This document shows, in pieces, positions 47,515-57,291 of a stretch of 64,000 nucleotides of DNA. The DNA is from Siderastrea radians (lineage: Eukaryota > Cnidaria > Anthozoa > Scleractinia > Rhizangiidae). Location of the stretch: positions 6,692,001 through 6,756,000 of the forward strand of contig OZ024895.1 of assembly GCA_964017195.1 (NCBI GenBank), read 5' to 3'. Both the position numbers and the translations under genes were made by a program. The notes beneath the pieces were generated by a model. It saw only the letters and a program-made list of their open reading frames with translations. It was not told where the DNA came from and did no database searches. The first letter of the stretch is position 1. Each line of letters opens with the position of its first letter.

Positions 47515-48664
47515 GGTAACCGTGTAGCACTAAATTTTTTGCGGGAGTTTAATTCTGCGAATGGGCGATTTTTTGTGTTTTGCGGGAACAAATTTTTTGC
47601 GATTGGGAAAAACTGGTTTTTCTTGCTGGGAATTAATTTTTGCGATTGTCAGGAAGTCGCCTTCAATTTCGAATTGCAGCATTCTCTTTTTAAGAGTAAA
47701 AATAATCAAAGGTCATCAAATGCAGGTGAACATGGGCTCCCGGGTGAACGACATGCAGATGTATAACACGTTTTCAGTTAATCAGTGGAGTACCTTCAGA
47801 AGATCCTTTTCTTTAAGACTTTTAAAGCTTTTAACAGCTACATACTGTAGTGTACCGACTCCATTTTTATCATTTTATTTCTGGGTGGTTTTTTTAATTT
47901 CGTTTTGTTTCTTTACGAAAGAGACGGCCATGAACATGATTTTACATTACATGTAAAAGGCGTGGTTTGTATATAATTTCGAAAGTGGAGTAAATTTTTG
48001 CGGAGAAAATTTTTGCGGGAAAATTTTTTCGCGGGAACTTTTTTTTGCAGATGGTGAAAAAACCGCAGAAAACGCAAAAATCATTAATCTCTAGGGTAAA
48101 GCTGTCTCATAAAGACGGTATGTCTACAAAGCCGTCAGCATGCAATAGCCTACAATCTAAAGGAGAGTACCGTGTGGTACTAAATTTTTGCAGGTTCTAA
48201 TTTTTGCGTTTTTTTTCCACTGTCGAAATTAGAAACAAACCTCGCCTTTTACATGTAATGTAAAATTATGTTGATGGCCGTCTCGAAACAAAACGAAATA
48301 AAAAAAAATCCAGAACATCCATCCATCGGTACACTACAGTATGTAGCTGTTAAAAGCTTTAAAGGTCTTAAAGAAAAGGATCTTCTGAAGGTACTCCACT
48401 GATTAACTGAAAACGTGTTATACATCTGCATCTCGTTCACCCAGGAGCCCATGTTCACCTGCATTTGATGACCTTTGATTGTTTTTACTCTTAAAAGGAG
48501 AATGTTATAATTCCAAATTGAAGGCGACTTCCTGAAAATCGCAAAAATAAATTCCCAGCAAGAAAAACCAGTTTTTCCCAATCGCAAAAATTTGTTCCCG
48601 CAAAACACAAAAAATCGCCCATTCGCAAAATTAAACTCCCGCAAAAATTTAGTGCTGCACGGTA
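47515..48664. mobile_element. foldback element with about 490-bp arms
   Basis: The arm at 47515-48010 is the reverse complement of 48170-48664 with scattered differences (for example GTGTAGCACTAAATTTTTTG on the left, and GCACTAAATTTTTGC on the complement of the right). Motifs such as TTTTTGCGATTGGGAAAAAC recur. Open frames of 131 and 193 codons across the arms read the same element in both copies and are not genes. The spacer is about 160 bp. Non-autonomous. Confidence 0.8.
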
Positions 48665-48998
48665 CGTGAAGGTAAAAAATAGCCGTCAGGCAAGAACGTT
48701 CCCAATTGATGTAAGTGTTAAGAAAGCTGCTAGTAGATTCGCTTGGTTGGATTTTGCAAGACTGAGTGCCTGAAAATAGAGCGGGTATTTGACCAGATAA
48801 CACTCGGACCCCCAGTACAGAAAATAACAACTAATGGTGCAGACGTGTTGATAAATTTTCACAAGAACGTCGTTACGTATTCACTTTCAACGGATCTGAA
48901 GCAGAAAACTTGAGGTATTGCCAATGGTCAGTGGAAAACCGTCAGTTTCATAATGCTTAAGACAATAATTTCTGTATTAAATACCATGAATCACGTTT

Positions 48999-49452
48999 AA
49001 AGGAGAAGGTCACTCCTGAAACGGTGTATTTTTTGAAATCGCCAATAAAAAGATAACCCTAAGTTGAGTTACTGACCGTGGTTTTAGCTTCTAAAGTGCA
49101 TCCGATCCCACTGAAATTCGTTTCCAAAGAGGGCCAAAATTTAACACTGCGCGCCGCCATTTTGAATTGTCCGTGACGTCAATTTGGGCCAAGAGACCAG
49201 CGGTCGGGTAACGTGGGCTCGTTTTTCAGAGCCCACGTTACCCAACTGCTGGTCTCGTGGCCCAATTTGACGTCACGGACAATTCAAAATGGCGGCGCGC
49301 AGTGTTAAATTTTGGCCCTCTTTGGAGAAGAATTTCAGTGGGATCGGATGTACTTTAGAAGCTAAAACCACAGTCAGTAACTCAACTTAGTATTGTATTT
49401 TTATTGGCGATTTCAAAAAATACACCGTTTCTGGAGTGACCTTCTCCTTTAA
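48999..49452. repeat. perfect-end palindrome of about 450 bp
   Basis: TTTAAAGGAGAAGGTCACTCC at the left is mirrored by GGAGTGACCTTCTCCTTTAA at the right. Pairing continues to a centre near 49226 within AGCCCACGTTACCC arms. Each half has GTGACGTCAA and a GCGCGCCGCCATTTTGAATT segment. Non-coding, MITE-like. Confidence 0.85.
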
Positions 49453-49623
49453 TAGGCCACTCAATGCATACTGTGTTTTGTAGCTTCTTGGATAGGCGCA
49501 TATAATCATTAATGAACCAAGTCTGAAGATGTGAATTTAACAAAGGATGCAGGTACGGTTTTCTACATGTACTTCGAGTAAAGGTAGTCGCACACGAGCC
49601 AAACACGAACCGCAGCTTAACCC

Positions 49624-49865
49624 GGTTTCTGTAGCATGAAGCGACGGAGGGTATTGTTACCTCCCCTGGATGGGATGCTAGTCCATCGCAGGGTTACCCC
49701 CAGTAGTATGTCACTGGTACCCATTTATACACCTGGGTGGAGAGAGACAATTTGGAGTAAAGCATCTTGTCTTAGGAAACAACACGATAGCAGGGACTGG
49801 GCGTCGAACCACCGACCTTCATATCTGAAGTCCAACGCGCTAACCATTACACCACTGCGCCCCAC
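49624..49865 (-). mobile_element. tRNA-derived SINE
   Basis: On the minus strand the head reads GGCGCAGTGGTGTAATGG then TTAGCGCG (A-box region) and GGTTCGACGCC (B-box), with tRNA-like spacing. The body ends with GATGGACTAGCATCCC and ATCCAGGGG, a core I recognise from widespread metazoan SINEs. Length is about 240 bp. It looks full-length, lies between gene E's 3' end and the foldback elements, and is not a functional tRNA. Confidence 0.75.
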
Positions 49866-50587
49866 ACTTCGAGATGGGTTTAAAGCGATGGAAGGAGCTT
49901 TAATCCAGCTGTGAAGCCAAAGATAAATGCTTGCTGTTGGTTTACAAGGACACCGTGCTGCAGCGAATAGCATATCAAACCGGGAGAGCACTGAATTCAG
50001 GCAGCGATTTTGTGGAAAAAAAGATCCATTAAAGGTTGGTTTCAGAGATGACGCTTTCGAAATTACTTCTGCGAGGTAGTCTCACTGGGGCATTGGAGCA
50101 ACAGTCCATATAAATAACAAATGTAAATTCCGAAATTCCGGGGGGGACCCCCGAGGTAAATTTTAAAGAGCAATTGAAACAATGTAAATACATGGAAAAA
50201 TGACAACGAGATTTAAGAAGTGCATTAATTACTTGATTTTATTGTGAAGTAGCACAAAATTTATTGTAAAGTACAAAGTCAACAGTTGTGCAGCCAAAAA
50301 AATGTTTATCTTTCGAGAGGTAAATTCTGACTACAAATGTGTTCATCACCTCGCTGAAAATTCTGCGGTAATAAGAGAAGGTCAAATTAATACTTAAAGC
50401 ATAAAATAATTCAGTAAGCAAGCAAGCAAGTGAGTGAGCAAGTAAGTGAAAAATTAAAATGACCTGCATCAGTTGTTTACAACATGTTACAAGGACACTG
50501 CTGCGAATAGCATAAAAGCGTCATTAAAACGACCAGGGTATGTGTTAATCACCCTCACGTCGGAAGCCCTCTTTACCTAATGTCCAT

Positions 50588-52097
50588 TCACAGCGCAGTG
50601 TCGTCGCTGTGATCCTCAGACGCTGGATGGAAGTCGACTTCCTTATCCAACCCGTAAGGCATGCTGGACTCATAAGCAGGATTCTGGAAGGAGCTGAGAG
50701 TCTTATGCTTCTCGTTCTCTCTGGAGTCTTTCTGACCTTTCTCCGTACCGGGTGGGGTCACTTGTTCAGTTTTTGCTTCTCCGTTGGAGGTGCTGCTGTC
50801 GATGGACTGATAAAGTCCGTTGCTGGAACCACGAAGCTGTGGAAGCGATTATGTCGACATTTAATAGGAAAATTAAGCACACGCGTTCTTGAGCTACAGA
50901 CAGCAACTGTAATTTTATTGGATGTTTTTCAACTTCCGGTTCAGCTACTGTCTGATCGCTTTGTCGGACGACAGAATTGCAATCTGAACATTGGATTGAC
51001 AATCCTGTAGGCCTCCACTCTACTCACTTTAAAATGGTCAACTGCAGTCAGGTACACGCACGTCTAGCATATGCATATGCTTTAACTATTTTTGATGTTA
51101 TCAGCATAATAAGAAAATTATATCACTTTAGGCATATACCAAAATAAGCTACAATCTGTGACGATTTTTAACAATTTCAATAGTTTCCTATTTATACAGG
51201 CACATTAACACATATTAACATCTGCATACTGTATTTTATACACTCCAACGCAGCTTATTTCCTAGTACTTTTACTAAAAACCTCTTGCAATCCTTTTACA
51301 TTTTTATCTTTATTGCTTGGGTTAGCTGCTAACTAAATGGTGTGTTTGTGTGGACTTGCTTATCAAGTCTACAGAACGCACCGATACTATAGCCACTGGC
51401 TTGCTGGGGTGGGGGGGGGGGGCTCTCTTGTATAAGCCTGATATTGGTATGTGCCGCCCCAAAGGGTGTCGTTTTGAGTGCTTTGGGTTAAAAACGGGTT
51501 TGGATTTTGACTATTTTGTTCTAATAGTCTGAAAATGGCTATGGACTACACATACCGGTTCTCAAACTGGCTTTGGATTTTAGAGGCGAGACCACCTGAA
51601 AACTGGTATTGAAAAATTACATATTTTGGTCAGGGCTTGGCATACCCCCACCAAGAATTCCAAGGCTGATTAACCTCGGAAGAGCTTCTTGTAATGTCCA
51701 TGTGAAAGAAACTATGATCAAGGATCCAGTTATTGGAAATTTAGCCTCATTGCCGAGTCTATACACCCTTTAGTCCGGGTACTAGTCACTATACCCCCTA
51801 TATCCCCTTACAAGACCCCACTTAGCTGACTAACCTGAAGTTGTTCGTAGTGGTATGACGTTGGGGCGTCGTAATCCCCACCATTTGATTTTCCAGCATA
51901 CATGCTTTGGTATCTCTCCTCCCCTTCCTCTAAGCGGTACTCTGAGCTTCTACCGGCACTGATAAAAACAGAGCGAGAGAGAGAAAAAGAAAGAAATTCT
52001 TAGAATGATATCTTAGGTGGTCAACTACACCATAAAACCGATGATGATGATGATGATGATGATGACGATGATGATGATGATGATGATGATGATAATG

Positions 52098-52153
<56 letters not shown>

Positions 52154-54585
52154 AATTAAAATATCACCTTTCGATGATCTTAATTCAAAGAGGGAAACCT
52201 CTCATAAGTGGGCACTTAGTTGTAGTCGCACCCATACACAAACATTACAGGACAGTTCACTGTTCATAACCGACACTGCTCTCAAGCGGACATTGATCAA
52301 TCATATGCCCTGTCACAAACAAACGCCACATTTTTAAAGAGGCTGTATCGCCTCTTTTTAGTATTATTTTAAAAAGCTAAAAGACATATTGGAAAACTGA
52401 AACTCAAAACTCTACTTTTGTTTTCTGAAACTATTTACAAGTATGTTTGCTTCGGATGACGTGAGGTGATCTAAGGTACACACAGAAAAGTATTGCACTT
52501 TTGGTTGAATAAAACACAGTCACACTATAGTTATGTTGATACTTTTCTTAACACCACTTTCAAGTGCCTGCCAGCTGATGGGACCACAACTGAGAGGGTC
52601 CGCTTTTGAGAGGAGTATATCAACAGGAAGCGTCCTTTAGCGGAGTTTAGTGGACGTTAGTTGCCATTGTTTTACTTACCCTGAAAACCTCACTTTTTGG
52701 ATTATCGCCAAAGCCCCCACGATGCTGACAAGCAGGAATATAGCACACACCGCGAGAAACACAATGCTGAGAGTTAACAAAGTCTCTGAAAGATTAAAAA
52801 ACACGCGCACAAGTGTAACCATAAAAATGTGAGAGCTTTGTAAAACGGTAGCTATATTACGAGCCCTCTGGTCGCCGGGGGTGGTTAGCTGTTTTCCACA
52901 GAGAAATGGTAGTTGCATTTCAACCAATCACAGCTAGAATCTTTTTTTTTTTAATTTATTACATGGTTTGCGTGGCGAAAATAATTGCCCATGTTTTGCT
53001 TTTGACTTAATTTCTTCGTTCTCCTATTAATTACAAAAGATCGCTACACTTTCTACACCACTTTAGAAAAGAAACCAAAAAACCAAACCAAAACCAGTCT
53101 TCAAAGTTTTGTATTGTATTCTATCTATTAGTACGTTGTTACGTTTGCAAGTAATCTATTTATTCTCTTCATTTGAACGATTAAAAAATTGAAGTGATGC
53201 TTTGGGATTAGTTACTTAAGAAATGAAAACCAAAATACAATAAGTAAAATACGTCAAACTCACTGTCCTCTTCCTTTCCTATGATGTAGTCATCCTCCGC
53301 TGAAAAAAAAAATATGAGTGCAATTGTTATAAGCTTGCCTCAGAGCACTAGAGGACTACACTCAAAAGATAAAACAACATAAGTTTAATGAAGCTATATG
53401 TTGTGAAATTTTCATGTCCTCGTTGAACAGCAACCACAGAAATCACCCTCACTTGCCGGAGAACATTTCCAACAAACTTCACGAGCAAAGGGCAACAGTG
53501 AATGCTTTTCTAATACAAGAGAACTTATTTAGCTTTTACATATAAAAATACGCTATAAAAATTTAGTTCAACGCTTACAGCTATATGTAGAATTGTTTAG
53601 GCCGCAGGCAAGCGTTTTGCGACTTGTAGTGGCAAGTCTGTAGGATTTTGTCGATTTCGTGAATGTTTAGTTCGTCACGAATAGCTGCGAATCTAAATTA
53701 ACAAACCTTTGTTTCCAATATACAGCTGAAAGTTAATTTGCTATTAAGCCAAAAGAGACATTTAACCAGAGTTTCATCCGTTCTTGTGATGTTTTCGTTA
53801 GCTGAATATATTCAAGTGAAAAAAAAATTTTCAGGCCCCAGTTGTTCAAAGGTTGGATAGGGCTGTCCACCGGATAAATCACTATCCAGTGGATAAGTAT
53901 TAGGGAAACCAATTGCGTTTTCCACTGGATAGTGATTTATCCGGTGGATAGCGCTATCCAACTTTTGAACAACTGGGGCCAGAACGGGATTTTTTCCTCG
54001 AATGGGCTGCTTCAGCGCGCTTCTGAAAATCCTTGTTGGCTTTTTACCAAACCAAACGACATTTGCACGCCTTTGAAACAAAAGGCGAAAGTTTGACGTG
54101 CATTTCACCAAAGAAATCTATAGTTTTACATCACAATTAAATCCGAGTTTCCGTGCCGAGTAACGTCAGTAATTAAAGCGGGCCTTCGGAACAAATGATG
54201 ATCCGTTAAGTAATCTTCTTAGAGACTCTCCTAAGCCCCTAATGGATACATCTTTCTAGAAGATTTAGGAACAAAATTAAATTCACATTTAGGAACAAAA
54301 TAGGTCCAAGATTTTTTAGAATTTATTGCTTGTTTGTAATGACGCTGTTCATTTGTAAATCGTCGCTCCAGTGACCACGATCATTCAGTCAACAATAAAC
54401 GTTAACTACTTCATGTTCGTCTAAAATACCTAAGTAACTCCCCACTCTTTTGTCAACGACCGTTTCCCGCTGAAGGGTTTAGAAGTTAGAAGTATTGAAA
54501 GGTTTAAAATACCTGCATATGCTCCTGTTGTAAGCAAGAAAGCTATGGTCACACAATATGCAATAGTTTTGTAGTTGACTCTCAT
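50588..54585 (-). CDS. gene E: short-ectodomain membrane protein with ITAM-like and NPxY tail
   Basis: Five exons join in frame (588 nt, 195 aa): 54585..54513 signal peptide (MRVNYKTIAYCVTIAFLL...), 53299..53264 ectodomain (AEDDYIIGKEED), 52785..52680 membrane helix (about 38-65), 51958..51835 and 50836..50588 cytoplasmic. Exon-end phases are 1, 1, 2, 0, and all borders are GT-AG. The tail holds YQSM (88-91, YxxM type bound by PI3K p85), YEQL (109-112) and YQSI (122-125). The last two are spaced as YxxL-x9-YxxI, which fits an ITAM. TEKGQKD (144-150) and NPAY (165-168, PTB or clathrin-adaptor type) follow. The last two motifs recur in gene F, its head-to-head neighbour. AATAAA on the minus strand at 50265..50260 could be the poly(A) signal. 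The architecture resembles signalling adaptors, but no homology to vertebrate DAP10, DAP12 or CD3 proteins is claimed. Confidence 0.8.
51390..51800. repeat. dispersed repeat, copy 3
   Basis: CCCCAAAGGGTGTCGTTTTG, AAAACGGGTTTGG and repeated ACCCC/TACCCCC tracts resemble the copies near 2.3 and 10.9 kb. A G-run is at 51410-51422. It lies in intron 4 of gene E. Confidence 0.45.
52040..52152. repeat. (GAT)n microsatellite
   Basis: About 37 GAT units with a few interruptions (GAC, AAT, GGT), in intron 3 of gene E. The Met-rich frame here is an artefact. Confidence 0.95.
53834..53980. repeat. 147-bp palindromic MITE
   Basis: GGCCCCAGTTGTTCAAAGG at the left is mirrored by CTTTTGAACAACTGGGGCC at the right. 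The inner parts TATCCAGTGGATAA and GATAAATCACTATCC also pair. It lies in intron 1 of gene E. Confidence 0.85.
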
Positions 54586-55593
54586 ATTTCCTCAAAGAAA
54601 TGCACTGCCGTCAAATTCGAGATTGGAAACTCGGAAACTATACTTCTAAAAGACCGAGTCTTCTTAAAGCAAACGCAAGTGTATTCACGGGTTTTTCTTC
54701 GAGATGCAGTCTGTAGAAAGGAAAAGATTCTAAAACAACCGCAGTGTTGCAATACAAAACAATACAAGGTATCGAAGAACAAATGAAAATATTGTTCGGA
54801 CAAAACTACGTGCTCAGATTTTTTGAATATATTATCGAAACCTGAAATAAATTTTCTGCATCATTAGATACAAAATGTAGTTCAGTCTCAAAGGAGCATC
54901 ATGGCAAAACGCATAATTTTCTTTCTGAAGACGAATTAATAAAACGTGATTATAAATGTTTTGAAAGTTTTAACCGCATTACGGCGCGATCTACTCTGCA
55001 CTGAGTAGCCAATCTTGTTCCTCAGTCACAACTGCACATCATTCTTTTCCGTGAGAGCTAAAATACCACTGTTTGAGACCCAATACAAATCACAAATAAA
55101 TGATTTATGACATTATCCTTCATTATCTTGGTTGCCTTCCTGTTAGCCAATCGTCTTTGTTTTGATGTCTATTATTAGTTGAAGGGAGGAGGGGAGTTCA
55201 GGATCAGGATGACAAGGCATTTATGACGTGAGGATGGAATGAGAACGAACTCTCAATACTGCACGACAATTCACGCATTCACCGCGGTCAAACGTCTACA
55301 CATGCGCGTGATTTGAAAGCACTAACGTGCTTCACTCTTAGAATTTAATTTTGGCCACCATTAAATGCCTCGGAAGAGCGGGATCAGCGCTCGTGCCAGC
55401 CAGTCTTACTCTTCATCCCACCTTACTTGAGAGAATGACCGCTCTTTTCATTACCCAACCTTTCCCCACCCCCCTGGGAATCATATTTTTCAATTTGCCG
55501 TAATTTACCTCAAAGGATTGAGGTACACTGACGCATGCGTGCAAAGTTAGCTAAAGTGGAAATTGCGAGACAAGTTACAGAAGGGATGCAACG

Positions 55594-55740
55594 CTAAAAC
55601 AAAAAAAAGATGCTGCAAGCGTTACAGAATGTAAAACTTGATTCTACTTTCTCCTTCAACTTTTCTCGCAATGATTTTGGCGTTTGCACAGTCAGCAATG
55701 TTTCAAGTAACTTGTCTCGCGTGCTGAGATCATGGCTGAC
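55594..55740 (-). CDS. candidate terminal exon of an unidentified gene
   Basis: After a TTATGTTTTACAG acceptor the minus strand is open for 48 codons to TAG. It begins VSHDLSTRDKLLETLLTVQT and continues PKSLREKLKEKVESS, a hydrophilic, probably helical stretch that looks protein-like. It lies 5' of gene E, in the gap between E and F. No upstream exon could be joined with confidence; the frame at 57167..56958 is a possible but unsupported partner. Confidence 0.35.
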   Translation of the reverse strand, partial: VSHDLSTRDKLLETLLTVQTPKSLREKLKEKVESSFTFCNACSIFFLF

Positions 55741-56119
55741 CTGTAAAACATAACAGTGTCGGCAAAATAACAGGACGCCTCCTTTAGAAGGGAAATCACG
55801 GCAGCTCACCAAAGTGGCGTGTGCTTCTGTTCCGTACTTTTCGTATGCATGTATATTATCGAAACCTCAGTCGACTTACTGCATTTCTTTTTGGGCTCTT
55901 AACCCTTGAAGCCGCAACATCATTATTCGAATTCTCCTTACTGGTCTCCATAGGTTTTATTGATTTCTAATTAGGAGAACTTTGTTAAACATTAAGACAA
56001 TTCATCTTTGGTGATCAATTGCTAAATTCTCATGACCTGTATGTCTTATAATACACTGGTATGAGGAGGAGAAATTTGATGCTGATCACTCTTGGGCTAA
56101 AGGGTTAAATGCCATATTG

Positions 56120-56540
56120 TTACTTATTTTTTACGGTTACTAATTTTTTTTTGGAAAAAAAAACAAACAAAGCCTACATTTTTACAAAATTCAAGGAATT
56201 TGCTCAGCCCTCAGTTTTGCTCCGAAATCTCGATGTGAAATCGTGTCCCTGTGAGAATAAGGTAGGAAAAATGTTTAACCTACGAACTCGACCACCACCT
56301 TTAAATTTCACAAAATGTTTATTTATTTGTGATGACGGAGTGAAGTATCAAGAAATCGGAACGGACCGGAATCTTTCAAGATTCCGACAACACGATAGAG
56401 AGGCTAAGGCATTGCCATAGGACGTTTCGAGTCAGGCTACTATTAAGGCTTTTAGCGGCAAATATTTTTCATTTTACGTCGGCCTGTCTTCTTGAACCCC
56501 ACCTTTTTCATTTTTTTCTTTCTTTTGTTGGTTTGTTTGT

Positions 56541-56572
<32 letters not shown>

Positions 56573-56720
56573 GCTGTTGTTTTTGTTTTAAAAGGGTTAG
56601 TCATAATTTTTTGTTCATCTTTTCCTACACGTGCAGTTGCGCACTGCCTTAGTTGTGGAATACGTTTACACATGTTTTTTGCTTACATCTAAAGAGGGTT
56701 TTTCAACTGGTTTTTCTTAA
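56120..56720. other. AT-rich stretch with (GTT)n
   Basis: It contains a (GTT)n tract at 56539-56583 and a run of A at 56155-56162. Short frames on both strands are low-complexity or lack domains. Confidence 0.5.
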
Positions 56721-56957
56721 CCGGCGCGATACAACAAGGCTGAAGCTTAGCTTAGCTTGATGTACGTCTTACGGCGCCTAGTTTGCCTTGTAACAGTATC
56801 AAAAGGAATGGCTGTTATCAGATGACTAGCTGGCTTATCCTAAATAAACTAAACTACCAATTTTACATTGGTAGTAAAGAGAGAATTGTTTATTTACAGC
56901 AAAGCACAACTTTTACAATGAGTTGAATTCCCGGATGACCGTATGATTCTTTTTGTT

Positions 56958-57167
56958 TCATGGACCGCAAAATATATGTAAAAGCTCCCCAGTGTTTTGA
57001 GCTTTTTCATTTGGGCGTTTGTCCAAAACTTGCATATTCCACAAAAGACCTATTGCGCTTGATGTTATTAGAAGCACGAATTTGAGTTCGCCTCTTCGTC
57101 CGATCGATTTGTTGACTGACTTTAAAAGACGTTTCAAGACATCACATCTAAGGTTAGAAGCTGACAT
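56958..57167 (-). CDS. possible small ORF upstream of gene F
   Basis: A 69-codon frame starts MSASNLRCDVLKRLLKSVNK, has a central hydrophobic stretch (FVLLITSSAIGLLWNM) and a basic N-terminal half, which would suit a small membrane or mitochondrial protein. It is divergent to gene F, its start lying 125 bp from F's ATG. I see no splice sites and cannot assign a family. It may be a chance frame. Confidence 0.25.
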   Translation of the reverse strand: MSASNLRCDVLKRLLKSVNKSIGRRGELKFVLLITSSAIGLLWNMQVLDKRPNEKAQNTGELLHIFCGP

Positions 57168-57291
57168 GTTTTGTGATACAAACTGAAATAATCCATTTTA
57201 CTGCGCAGTTAATAACATTCGGTCTTTGCTTGGATTCTGCTGTGTTCATGTTGTGTAACTTTCGTTCTTTTAATATTTCGGTGGATTTAGA

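Noticed and set aside
48249..48830. 193-codon minus-strand frame
   Set aside because: It lies in the right arm of a foldback element; the left arm gives a near-identical peptide on the other strand.
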